From positions 1 to 64,000 of IMG/VR virus record IMGVR_UViG_3300013004_000043: a stretch of 64,000 bases of DNA; one strand, 5' to 3'. Both the position numbers and the translations under genes were made by a program. Source of the stretch: a virus. The number at the start of each line of letters is the position of its first letter. Position 1 is the first letter of the stretch. Below the pieces are notes generated by a model. The model was not told the DNA's origin, did no database searches, and saw only the letters and a program-made list of their open reading frames with translations. Positions 6,000 to 13,529 of this stretch are shown here, in pieces.

Positions 6000-7199
6000 T
6001 CACTTGACTGGAAGGCGAGTTACTTTACGCTTAGGCTTGTAGCCTGTCAACTTAGCAGCTGAAATTTTTTCAAGCGAAGTTACTTTTAGTTTGGCAATTG
6101 CCGCTTCGACTTCGTTTATTCTTTGGCGTAAATTCGAATTTTCCAACATTAACGCAGCTTCGTTAGACGTCTTTAAAACAATCTCCTTTTCACGTTCGAT
6201 GCTACTCTTGTTACAATAGCTATCAGATTTTCCAAGAAAAAAACAGTGAACATCCTGTCTGTCTAAGCGAATACCTAGCGTGCACCAACGGGTAATACAC
6301 GTGAAAATGTTCAAAAACTGGTCTAACTCAAGCATCATACAGCGTTCCGATTGCGAAGTCCTCGTATACGGTTGTATCTTAAACCTAACTTCATATGACT
6401 CGCCTAGAAAATTTAAATTTTGTGGTTCGCCTGTTAAATAAATGCCACTGTCGTACATTAATGAATAAACGCTTTCAAACAACGCAAAATTGCACTTTTG
6501 GTTTCTCAAAGCCAAAAGACTGCTAATGTTGGTTTTTGCACGCGACAAACCACCAAGTAGATAACCATAATTTTGCGTTTCTTTACCTGGAGAGAAAAAC
6601 TTAAAAACTCCATTTCTATCATCGACAAATCCAATAACGCTTAATCCTTCCTTTATAGCTGCATACGAATCTTCGTTTCTTCTTCTGTACATGTCATCCA
6701 ACACCACTTCCAACTTTACACCTTTAAACATTTTACTGAAATGCCTTTCATTGTCGAAGTCTTGGGAATATTCCGCGTTAAAACGAGTTAAACGTGTTTG
6801 ATCTAAAAATAAGCCACTTGCATGCAACTTGAATTTAGATTCCTCGAAGTCTCGAATGACTTTAATAGCGTCCGCAATCGTTTTACGTTTAATGCCTCCA
6901 GCCGTAGTAGTCTGCGAAGTAGCCGCAGTCGTACATTCGCTCCAGTCTATCGTATAATTCATACTGTCTTCCGGAAAATTTGTAAGGTTGTTGCTGACGT
7001 TCTTAATTCTACCCGGTATTCTAACCGGTTTAACGGTTTTACAAGCCTCAGACACCAACTCCATGATAGAATTTGCAGCCCGAGCCACGGGAGACCCTTG
7101 AGAACCCTGGTCAGAAATCAGCTCAGGCACATCTATCGGCCATAAAACATGACGTTCAATTTCGTGAAACGTCAAATAAGATGCAATCTTTTTAAGCAT
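6000..7199 (-). CDS. Unrecognised 399-aa protein
   Basis: A large soluble protein with no motif I recognise. It is mixed alpha/beta with a coiled-coil-like stretch near the C-terminus (about residues 345-380, rich in Glu, Asn and Leu) and a basic tail ending RKVTRLPVK. The start is set at the ATG of MLKKIASYLTFHEIE (GGAAAG upstream); the longer frame would begin inside a terminator hairpin. It has its own good promoter at 7237-7264 and is the first gene of the transcript leading to the tRNA array. Confidence 0.8.
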   Translation of the reverse strand: MLKKIASYLTFHEIERHVLWPIDVPELISDQGSQGSPVARAANSIMELVSEACKTVKPVRIPGRIKNVSNNLTNFPEDSMNYTIDWSECTTAATSQTTTAGGIKRKTIADAIKVIRDFEESKFKLHASGLFLDQTRLTRFNAEYSQDFDNERHFSKMFKGVKLEVVLDDMYRRRNEDSYAAIKEGLSVIGFVDDRNGVFKFFSPGKETQNYGYLLGGLSRAKTNISSLLALRNQKCNFALFESVYSLMYDSGIYLTGEPQNLNFLGESYEVRFKIQPYTRTSQSERCMMLELDQFLNIFTCITRWCTLGIRLDRQDVHCFFLGKSDSYCNKSSIEREKEIVLKTSNEAALMLENSNLRQRINEVEAAIAKLKVTSLEKISAAKLTGYKPKRKVTRLPVK

Positions 7200-7236
7200 A
7201 GCTTTCCTTTCTAAAACGACAAACAAGCCAGCTGGA

Positions 7237-7264
7237 AAGATAACGAAAAACTGGCAAGTGTCAA
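7237..7264 (-). promoter_or_regulatory. Sigma70-like promoter
   Basis: On the minus strand a perfect -35 TTGACA (7264-7259) is followed after 16 nt by TATCTT (7242-7237) as -10. It lies directly behind the terminator at 7266-7295 and about 38 nt before the ATG of the 399-residue gene. The terminator/promoter pairing makes it the most convincing promoter in the window and suggests use of host RNA polymerase. Confidence 0.7.
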
Positions 7265-7265
7265 G

Positions 7266-7295
7266 TAAAAAAATACCCGGCACGCGCCGGGTATT
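7266..7295 (-). terminator. Intrinsic terminator
   Basis: A 10-bp stem (7272-7281 with 7286-7295, arms AATACCCGGC/GCCGGGTATT) with a 4-nt loop is followed on the minus strand by a run of seven T. It ends the transcript of the virion-type gene at 7319-8443. Confidence 0.9.
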
Positions 7296-7318
7296 AAGTA
7301 AGCTAAAAGCGTAATTAG

Positions 7319-8443
7319 CTACAGCTGAAAATCGTCAGGTTGTTGAGAAAACAAACCTGCAAGATTTTGTATTCCACCACCTAATCCGCCTCGCATTTTT
7401 GCAAACAAATCGTACAAATTGCTAGGTTTAGCCGTTTGTTGCCCTGCTTGACGACCTAACAAACCAAACAAAGCTCTAGGATCAAGCCCAGATAGATTTG
7501 GTGGAATCATATTTGAAACGGATTTAGGTGCAACGCTTTGACTTTGATCAAGCATTTGGCTGTACGGTGACTGCATTGCAGTCGAAACATCTGGGACGGT
7601 TTGAGAATCCATTAACTGTGCAGGTCGCTGCGGCACAGCGGACGGCATTAGCAGGCTTTCTGGAGCTTGTGCTTCAGGTAAAGGCGTAGAAACAGGAGGG
7701 GTTTGTGCAGGCTCTGGAATAGGCACAGGAGCTAACTCAGTCGCTACGGCAGGTGTGGGCGACTTATTCATTGCGGCTTGTCGTTGTTTAAGTGTTCTAG
7801 GCCCTAAACTAACAGTAGGATTACCTCGGTCTCTAAACGCTTGAAATTTAGCTTTAGCTGCTGCGTCATACTCTCGTTCAGCGGCTGTCGGCCCTACAGG
7901 TCTACCTACTGGCATAGTACCACCAGGAACAATATCCGCTATCACAGGATTACCGCTAGGTCCCGTACCGTAGTTTATTTGATTAGACATACCAGGTCGC
8001 ATCTGCGGCTTAGGGGCAAGCCTCGCAGGATCCGGTGATCGCATCGCGGCGTAATTCGGATTTTGTGTATTAAATAAATTGGTTCCTGGGCTTTTAGCTA
8101 CGTTTTTTAAGTCATAAGCTGTATCACTAACAGAACTAGGTGCTTTTAAAGCAGCAGGAGCTTTCGGAGCGGCAGGAGCTCCAGGTAGTTTAGGTGACGA
8201 AGCAGCACTAAACGAAACTTTGGTCATAGAAGGTCGCAGAAGTTGTTCACGGCCTTTTGCACCTGGAACTGGCGACATATGCTGTGTCGTGCTACCTCTA
8301 GGTGCAAACTTGTATGCGTTTTGCAACTTATCTGCTGCTAGTTTGACAAGAAAAGCTCGTATTTGCTTTCGGCTGTTTGCCTTCTTACAAAGAGCTTTTA
8401 CAACGCAGGAACTAACAGCAGATTTGATTATTTGAGGTAGCAT
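7319..8443 (-). CDS. Ala/Pro-rich probable virion-associated protein (374 aa)
   Basis: Residues 1-60 contain a helical, basic N-terminus (KALCKKANSRKQIRAFLVKLAADKL). The rest is low-complexity Pro/Ala/Gln/Ser with short repeats, ending in a Gly-rich part (MRGGLGGGIQNLAG) and FSQQPDDFQL. The composition and the helical KLAAD-type N-terminus recur in the neighbouring genes at 9428-14465, which suggests one family of virion or internal proteins. ATG at 8443 is chosen for the GGAG 6 nt upstream. A terminator follows the stop. A structural role is inference from composition and context. Confidence 0.75.
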   Translation of the reverse strand: MLPQIIKSAVSSCVVKALCKKANSRKQIRAFLVKLAADKLQNAYKFAPRGSTTQHMSPVPGAKGREQLLRPSMTKVSFSAASSPKLPGAPAAPKAPAALKAPSSVSDTAYDLKNVAKSPGTNLFNTQNPNYAAMRSPDPARLAPKPQMRPGMSNQINYGTGPSGNPVIADIVPGGTMPVGRPVGPTAAEREYDAAAKAKFQAFRDRGNPTVSLGPRTLKQRQAAMNKSPTPAVATELAPVPIPEPAQTPPVSTPLPEAQAPESLLMPSAVPQRPAQLMDSQTVPDVSTAMQSPYSQMLDQSQSVAPKSVSNMIPPNLSGLDPRALFGLLGRQAGQQTAKPSNLYDLFAKMRGGLGGGIQNLAGLFSQQPDDFQL

Positions 8444-8454
8444 TTCAATCTCCA

Positions 8455-8988
8455 CTAACTGGCAGATTCTTCGGTTCCAAAGTCTTCGGCAGTAACCTCT
8501 AAACCAAGCATTCCTGGTTTAGGCGGAGCAATCGTATCTTTAAGTTCTGTGCTAAAGACACTAGCTTCCGACCGGTTGTCAGCATTATCAATGTCTACAA
8601 GCGACAAAGTAACGCTAGCTCCGTCCGGTCCGCTGAGTGCTGGAACCTCAGACGAGTCGGCGTCAAGCTCGAGCACTTGAATACTACCGTTGATCTCGAC
8701 AGTCAGTTCTCTGGCTACAACGTCAGGAGCAGATTTTGGTGGAAGATAGACGACGAACAAAAGCGAATCAGACATACGGTTTTCTCCTATGATTTGAACC
8801 GTTATTTTACCTGGACCAAGCCTAAACAACAATTTCTTTTGGGTCGCTTCAATCTCATTCAAACGCTTGATTAGATTTCGGTAAAGCAAAAAACGAGTGT
8901 CAGCGGCGACCGTTTGGCTTGAATTAATCAGAAAACAAAATTGCCTGATTTTTTCAAGTTGTTTTCGATTGTAATCAAAAGGCCACAT
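8455..8988 (-). CDS. Two-part protein with a probable internal start (177 aa)
   Basis: The frame from the ATG of MWPFDYNRKQLEKIR gives a helical N-terminal part (about residues 1-71), then an acidic beta-rich part beginning MSDSLLFVVYLPPKSAP. That second methionine (position 8775) has AGGAG 8 nt upstream, a stronger ribosome site than the first ATG. The 106-residue C-terminal part may therefore be made separately or be the only product. It has strands around ELTVEINGSIQVLELDAD and a PPKPGMLGLEVTAEDF tail. No function is recognised. Confidence 0.7.
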   Translation of the reverse strand: MWPFDYNRKQLEKIRQFCFLINSSQTVAADTRFLLYRNLIKRLNEIEATQKKLLFRLGPGKITVQIIGENRMSDSLLFVVYLPPKSAPDVVARELTVEINGSIQVLELDADSSEVPALSGPDGASVTLSLVDIDNADNRSEASVFSTELKDTIAPPKPGMLGLEVTAEDFGTEESAS

Positions 8989-9006
8989 AATAAAGCCTAT
9001 ACGAAA

Positions 9007-9426
9007 CAATCCCGTCTAAGCACAAGACCTAGACGGGATTGTCCGAGATACGGATCACCCCCTTAAAGGTAAATGTACATAGACTGTTTCTACTCCTAGA
9101 AAAGTCAAACGTGCAACAAAAGCAACGCTTCGGCTAATTATAGCTCCGGAAGCGTTGGACTCGATAGATTAAAAGTGAGCTGGTTAGTTACGCCTGGGCT
9201 AAACCCTCGATCGAAACTTGTTGACCACATCAACAGAGGTTTCAGGCTCACCGGGAAGGATGCTGACGCAGACAGTTTAACCCGGAGCAGAACACACTGC
9301 TAATAACTAACCGAAGCACGCATGCGAAGGATTTTACTGCGTCGTGCTTACGTCTCCGTTAGAAGACGCAAGATTGCAAGGCAAAATTGATTAACCTTCG
9401 ACCTTGCAACCACACTCTCACTGTGG
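9007..9426 (-). ncRNA. Candidate structured non-coding RNA (about 420 nt)
   Basis: The gap between the genes at 8988 and 9428 has no reading frame but is tiled with helices. There is a 12-bp stem 9007-9018/9030-9041; 9 bp 9123-9131/9149-9157; and a long-range 9 bp 9182-9190/9304-9312. That long stem encloses nested 9192-9195/9244-9247, 9213-9217/9239-9243 and 9219-9224/9230-9235, plus 9251-9255/9281-9285 and 9286-9290/9297-9301. Further along are 9314-9320/9343-9349, 9351-9355/9364-9368, 8 bp 9374-9381/9402-9409, and 9410-9414/9422-9426. The strand is taken from the neighbouring genes. The first stem, at the RNA 3' end, could terminate transcription. It resembles the large ornate phage RNAs (GOLLD, ROOL) in style only. 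Confidence 0.6.
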
Positions 9427-9427
9427 C

Positions 9428-10087
9428 TTATACTCCTTGTGCTGGCGGAGGCATCATAGGTGGATGCCAATTTTTAGGTGGCTGTGTCGGAGCAACGGGC
9501 GGTTTTGCAGCCGTAGGTGCTCTACCGGTAAACTGACTCAATGCATCCGGGTTCTGCATTAGGTAGTAAATAAGCGGCAAACCGATTGCACCGCCAAATG
9601 CACCGCCGCCACCGCCTAGCATACCCCCACCAGCCGCACCTAACCCCATAGAAGCTATAAGCGGTATCAACCAACTTTTGTTCTGCTCAAACATTCCTGG
9701 CAGGTCGAAACCACCGCCACCACTGTTCATCTTTTCACCTAGCTGCAATAATGGAGCTAGTTTAGGATGCTCAACCATTTTGTTAATCATGTCATCAGTA
9801 GTCGGCATTCCGGCTCGCATAAGTTGACCACCTAAGCCCATACCGACAGCTGTTGAACCTATTGTGTTTGCCGCTCCGCCTACCCAGCTAGGAAGCCACT
9901 TCTTGGCTGCGGCTGGGTCTAAACTCGGTGCAGCTTTAGGTGCTGCGTTTTGAATACCGGTGGAAACAGACTTAACCGCAGGTGCTGCTTTTTGCGATGC
10001 TCCAAATAAGCCAGGTGCATACTTCTGACCTAAATTCTTACCTGCGTTTAGTAAATTTGGAGCGGCTGACCTACCTGCCGATATCAT
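9428..10087 (-). CDS. Gly/Ala/Pro-rich probable virion-associated protein (219 aa)
   Basis: The protein has an Ala/Pro-rich first half, a hydrophobic glycine-rich middle (TIGSTAVGMGLGGQLMRAG, then WLIPLIASMGLGAAGGGM and an AFGGAIGLPLIYYLM helix) that could insert in a membrane, and a Pro-rich tail (PPKNWHPPMMPPPAQGV). ATG at 10087 is the only ATG start near; GGGAGG sits unusually close to it. An upstream TTG start is possible. It overlaps the Nudix-fusion gene by 17 nt. A role as a capsid-internal or DNA-ejection protein is inference. Confidence 0.65.
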   Translation of the reverse strand: MISAGRSAAPNLLNAGKNLGQKYAPGLFGASQKAAPAVKSVSTGIQNAAPKAAPSLDPAAAKKWLPSWVGGAANTIGSTAVGMGLGGQLMRAGMPTTDDMINKMVEHPKLAPLLQLGEKMNSGGGGFDLPGMFEQNKSWLIPLIASMGLGAAGGGMLGGGGGAFGGAIGLPLIYYLMQNPDALSQFTGRAPTAAKPPVAPTQPPKNWHPPMMPPPAQGV

Positions 10088-11054
10088 ACCTCCCAACGGC
10101 GGATAACCTGAACATAGGCTTATTCGAGGGCTGGTAATCGGGTTTAATCGGTGCAAGATCGTTCGCCTTGTCTAACGCAGCAGGCGAACTAAGCGAAGGA
10201 GTACCGAAACCACTTAACTTATCGAACCCAACCTTTAGCTCACTTGCAATCTTCTTACCAAACTTACGCTCTGCCAAATCAATTGCTTGCTTGATTTGTG
10301 TTGCGCTTTGACCTGCTGCAACCATACGACCAAAGAAGCTAGCTTGAAAGTTGTTAAGCCCAGCTCGCTTAAAGCGATCTAGGCTTTCAAACGCTTTTTC
10401 ACCGTTAGCTGTATCTTCAGGATTTATCTTGTACTTGTGTTTACCTTCACCCGTTGCAGACAGGCACATCGACCCGACTTTAGCTAAAGTTTCTTGAATT
10501 CCAGACGTGTCAGCTTTCGTAACGGCGGGAGCTTTCACGCTGGCAAGTGGATTTGGTTTACCGGCTAGTCTAGGTTGGTATGAGCCTGAAAAACGTGGTG
10601 CTAGCGGTAGACCCATTCCAGGTTGCATTGCAGGTAGCATGTTTGCCTCTTTTGTTTGTTTGTTAGCTTTGAGTAACTCTGAAATGTCTGCTTTCAAGGT
10701 ATCGTGACAATCTTCCAACGCATTCATTTGAGCTAGCGTTAACCATTTGTGTTCGTCGTGCTCACTTGGTTCTGTTTTAACATCTGGCTTTGTGCCGCTA
10801 GCCCTAGCCAGAAACAACCGAATACGTTTTCCGTCGCCTGAGCGTTTATTTGTCGTGCCGCCTAGTAATTGTACTGAAAGACCTGTCTCTTCCGCTACCT
10901 CACGCAAGGCTGCGGCACTAGGACTTTCGCCGGAATCACGATGACCTAGCGGCGGTTCCCATTGACCAGCCCTTGTGTTACGCTTGCTTCGACGGATGAC
11001 AAGAAAATTATCAGCTTCGTCAAGCACTACGGTTAGGCAAACATCAGGCTGCAT
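10071..11054 (-). CDS. Nudix hydrolase fused to virion-type domain (327 aa)
   Basis: Residues 1-130 form a Nudix hydrolase, which cleaves nucleoside diphosphates linked to another group. The full signature is present: G37, E43, R51-E52, E55-E56, G58 (GHRDSGE, then REVAEETGL). From about residue 138 (MLPAMQPGMGLPLAPRFSG) the protein changes to a Pro/Ala-rich start and a helical domain with FKRAGLNNFQASFFGRMVAAGQS and IDLAERKFGKKIASELK. An AGAGG site precedes that internal ATG (10640), so the 189-residue C-terminal part may also be made alone. The start at 11054 avoids the tRNA-Thr; its ribosome site is weak. Confidence 0.8.
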   Translation of the reverse strand: MQPDVCLTVVLDEADNFLVIRRSKRNTRAGQWEPPLGHRDSGESPSAAALREVAEETGLSVQLLGGTTNKRSGDGKRIRLFLARASGTKPDVKTEPSEHDEHKWLTLAQMNALEDCHDTLKADISELLKANKQTKEANMLPAMQPGMGLPLAPRFSGSYQPRLAGKPNPLASVKAPAVTKADTSGIQETLAKVGSMCLSATGEGKHKYKINPEDTANGEKAFESLDRFKRAGLNNFQASFFGRMVAAGQSATQIKQAIDLAERKFGKKIASELKVGFDKLSGFGTPSLSSPAALDKANDLAPIKPDYQPSNKPMFRLSAVGRYDIGR

Positions 11055-11082
11055 TTTGCTAAATCTGCTTTTAGGGATTAAA

Positions 11083-11154
11083 GGCCTCGACAGGTTTCGA
11101 ACCTGCAACCTGCTGATTACAAATCAGCTGCTCTACCAGTTGAGCTACAAGGCC
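11083..11154 (-). tRNA. tRNA-Thr (anticodon UGU)
   Basis: A canonical 72-nt cloverleaf on the minus strand: acceptor GGCCTTG/CGAGGCC, D stem GCTC/GAGC with GG in the loop, anticodon arm GCTGA-TTTGTAA-TCAGC, and T arm GCAGG/CCTGT with loop TTCGAAA. It contrasts with the irregular tRNAs at 1.2-5.5 kb. Confidence 0.95.
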
Positions 11155-11160
11155 TTGCAA

Positions 11161-11808
11161 CTACTCGTTCCAAAGGCTATCTGAAATGCTCTGCAACTTT
11201 CTAGCAAAAAAGTAGTAAACGGCTTCAAAAAATTCTCGCATGAAGTCGTTCAAAAGAAAAACGATTATCGAAAACGGCCAAAACAAAAACCAGCCTATAA
11301 AGCGGTCTTTGTAATTAGCGATACTTGGCTGCGTGACTACCGAAAACTGCTTAATGAAAGCTTCAGCTATTTTCTTAATTTCTAAATCTTGACTTTTTGA
11401 AGCCGTTACAGGATCTCTAAGAACAGAGTTCCTAACATAAGTTTTCCAATCGGCAACCTTTAGTAGCTCAACGTCGCGTAAACCTGGCAGTTTGTTTTCC
11501 GCAATCGCCTGAATAAAACTATCGAAGTTAGCGTTACGTTCCTTGACTTTTGCCTTAACAAGCTTTCGCCACTTAAAAAAAGCCCATACGATGCCAAGAA
11601 GCAAGTAGACGCCTGCGGTCAGCCCTATCAGCCCGATGTTGTCTCTAGCGTAGGAAAATACATCGTACTTGAACCCAAACTGCGTTACACCGAAAAACAG
11701 TGCAAAGCAAATAAGCAACCAGAGCAGGTTGTCATATGCGGCATTAAACAAAAGCAATCCGAAACAAAGACCGCAAAAAATCAAAAACAAAAAATTAAAA
11801 CCATCCAT
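11161..11808 (-). CDS. Multi-span membrane protein (215 aa)
   Basis: Hydrophobic segments are visible at about residues 3-22, 27-44, 58-77 and 168-186. A soluble basic loop (about 80-160) lies between the third and fourth, containing KVKERNANFDSFIQAIAENKLPGL. A C-terminal amphipathic helix follows the last span. No family is recognised. It lies between the Dps-like gene and the tRNA-Thr; the stop is six nt from the tRNA. A phage inner-membrane protein of this type could act in lysis, exclusion or host takeover, but nothing in the sequence decides this. Confidence 0.8.
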   Translation of the reverse strand: MDGFNFLFLIFCGLCFGLLLFNAAYDNLLWLLICFALFFGVTQFGFKYDVFSYARDNIGLIGLTAGVYLLLGIVWAFFKWRKLVKAKVKERNANFDSFIQAIAENKLPGLRDVELLKVADWKTYVRNSVLRDPVTASKSQDLEIKKIAEAFIKQFSVVTQPSIANYKDRFIGWFLFWPFSIIVFLLNDFMREFFEAVYYFFARKLQSISDSLWNE

Positions 11809-11812
11809 CAGC

Positions 11813-12523
11813 CTAAACCCTTATAAAAGAGGCTAACACTCGTGCGGCAGCTTCTTTTGAAGCTGTTTCCCGCTTTTCCGTTTGACGCCGAAGCATCCAG
11901 TGATACTTCTCAAGTTTTTGCGTCATGTCCTGTAACATGTTACTGGTTACAGGGTCATCGTCTGTATCAGAGATAGCTTCTTTAAATTTGTCAACAAGCG
12001 TAGAAAGCCTAATGGTCATTTCTTCCAAAATACTATCAGCTTGCATGAATTTTGTAGGCAACGCCGTTAAAGCGGATCTTGCGGCTACTTCAGCCGGGGA
12101 GCTATCTGCCGGGCTATCAAGTGTAGCCATGCGTTCGGCGATATCGTCAGTAAGTTTGTCTAAGAGCTCGTAACCATCGCCAAGAAAATCATGCAGAAGC
12201 TTAAACATTGTGCCTTGAGCATTCCAGTGACACTTTTTAAGCATTGAAGAGGCATCAATGCAATTGTAAAGCAGATCCTGGAGAACTTCTGTACACGACA
12301 TTTTTTCGTCTCTTTTGGGTTGGTTACTTGAAAAACCGATACGGATAGTCATTTTCCGCAGGATTATTGTAGCAGCCTGTTTAGCCAAAGTCGCCATCGA
12401 ATTTACTCTTGAGTCGATGACAGACGGGTCGATGTGCAGACGAAAGTTTGTAGGTTGGTGTGTGACGCCCTTATATCGACCCTTCTGATCGTCAACAATC
12501 CAGTCCTGAGGAGCTTGTTGCAT
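11813..12523 (-). CDS. Dps/ferritin-like protein with N-terminal extension (236 aa)
   Basis: Residues 75-236 look like the Dps four-helix fold, whose members bind DNA and oxidise iron. The first helix pair has KKCHWNAQGTMFKLLHDFLG, and the second has LTDDIAERMATLDSP. These supply His99, His111, Asp126 and Glu130 at the Dps ferroxidase positions; the usual Asp four residues after the second His is replaced by Gly, with an Asp next to it. The first 74 residues are not part of the fold and include MATLAKQAATII, similar to the start of the next gene. An internal ATG (MSCTEVLQ) could give the plain Dps length. Start and upstream stop overlap as TGATG. Confidence 0.75.
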   Translation of the reverse strand: MQQAPQDWIVDDQKGRYKGVTHQPTNFRLHIDPSVIDSRVNSMATLAKQAATIILRKMTIRIGFSSNQPKRDEKMSCTEVLQDLLYNCIDASSMLKKCHWNAQGTMFKLLHDFLGDGYELLDKLTDDIAERMATLDSPADSSPAEVAARSALTALPTKFMQADSILEEMTIRLSTLVDKFKEAISDTDDDPVTSNMLQDMTQKLEKYHWMLRRQTEKRETASKEAAARVLASFIRV

Positions 12524-13263
12524 CAGATTGCGTACGATTCGCCTCTACCTTCGGATCGAGTCCAAGCTCCTTCGGCCTGCTTCAAACGGCCAACAGCAAG
12601 TAGCGATACAAGTTTATCCACTGCACCGGCTTTAACTGTAGCATTCCAAGCCTTGCTGTCTGGATAGTCTTTTTCACCCGGTTTGGCTGGCTTTTCACCT
12701 CTTTGCCTTTTGGCGTGGACATTATCCCAAAGGCCCCGTTTACCTGCCGCTTTGATAATAAGCTTGGCGGCGGCAATTTTTATAGCTAGCGGCGGGTTTG
12801 AATCAGAGTTACATTCACAAGGATCTGCACCGCGGTTGTCGCACTCTTGGGAGCTGCAGTTGTAATCTGCGGCTTTCTTTTCTTTTTTCTTAGCCTTAGA
12901 ACCTGTCGGCCTGCAGCTGTCTTCACTGTAAGGTGTTTTTCCCGGCACAGGTTCATAACCTTTCCAACAGCGAGATGCTGCGACCTTGTCTAAATGCCGA
13001 TTAAGTACTCTAGATAGAAGTACGCCTAAACCGGCACCTGCGCCGCCGATAGAACCACTTACTAGGTTTTGTTTTAGTCGCTGAAGCTTGCTCTCGGGGG
13101 ATTTATCCGTTTCAAATGCTTCGGAAATTGGATGGTGTGCTGCCCCTAATCCTGCTCCAAGTAAGGCACCGCCTCCAGCCATAGCCAAAGGTAGCCCGAC
13201 ATAGTTAAAAAGAGCATTGCTGTCAGATGCGGCTTGTTTAGCCAAGGTCCTTATGTCAAGCAT
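12523..13263 (-). CDS. Glycine-zipper virion-type protein, paralogue A (246 aa)
   Basis: After MLDIRTLAKQAA comes a glycine-zipper hydrophobic module (about residues 19-90). It contains LFNYVGLPLAMAGGGALLGAG, HHPISEAF, a Pro-Glu-Ser linker and VSGSIGGAGAGLGVLLSRVL. The gene at 13530-14465 carries the same module, so the two are paralogous in this part. The C-terminal half has a cysteine-rich segment (YNCSSQECDNRGADPCECNSD, about 133-153), perhaps metal-binding, and a helical end. ATG at 13263 is chosen over an upstream GTG. It is likely virion-associated by composition and neighbours. Confidence 0.7.
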   Translation of the reverse strand: MLDIRTLAKQAASDSNALFNYVGLPLAMAGGGALLGAGLGAAHHPISEAFETDKSPESKLQRLKQNLVSGSIGGAGAGLGVLLSRVLNRHLDKVAASRCWKGYEPVPGKTPYSEDSCRPTGSKAKKKEKKAADYNCSSQECDNRGADPCECNSDSNPPLAIKIAAAKLIIKAAGKRGLWDNVHAKRQRGEKPAKPGEKDYPDSKAWNATVKAGAVDKLVSLLAVGRLKQAEGAWTRSEGRGESYAI

Positions 13264-13277
13264 AGTTAATTCCACAA

Positions 13278-13511
13278 TTAGGTATTTCTAGAAAGCTTAT
13301 CAATAAGAGTTTTTAGCCAAGCACCTGAAATAGCTCGACCAGGTTCAGTTCCAACAAGATAAGAACCATCGCCGCCTAAACCAGCCCCGCTCAAACCACC
13401 AGCCAAAGTGGTAGTTAGCTGCGTAGGACGGCCATTTTGAAAGAAATTATCTTTCAAATTAGCTTTTTTTACAGCCAGCTCAGCTAACGCAGCTACAGCA
13501 AGTTCACACAT
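13278..13511 (-). CDS. Small Ala/Gly-rich protein (77 aa)
   Basis: The start CELAVAALAELAVKKANLKDNFF is helical, followed by a glycine-rich turn region (TLAGGLSGAGLGGDGSYLVG) and a short helix. It resembles a shortened version of its two glycine-zipper neighbours. No clear ribosome site is seen before the ATG. It is placed by position in the block and by composition. Confidence 0.55.
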   Translation of the reverse strand: MCELAVAALAELAVKKANLKDNFFQNGRPTQLTTTLAGGLSGAGLGGDGSYLVGTEPGRAISGAWLKTLIDKLSRNT

Positions 13512-13529
13512 CTTGTGCGTTGAACCCTG

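Noticed and set aside
7200-7283. Longer N-terminus of the 399-residue gene starting at 7283
   Set aside because: It would start inside the terminator stem and upstream of the promoter.
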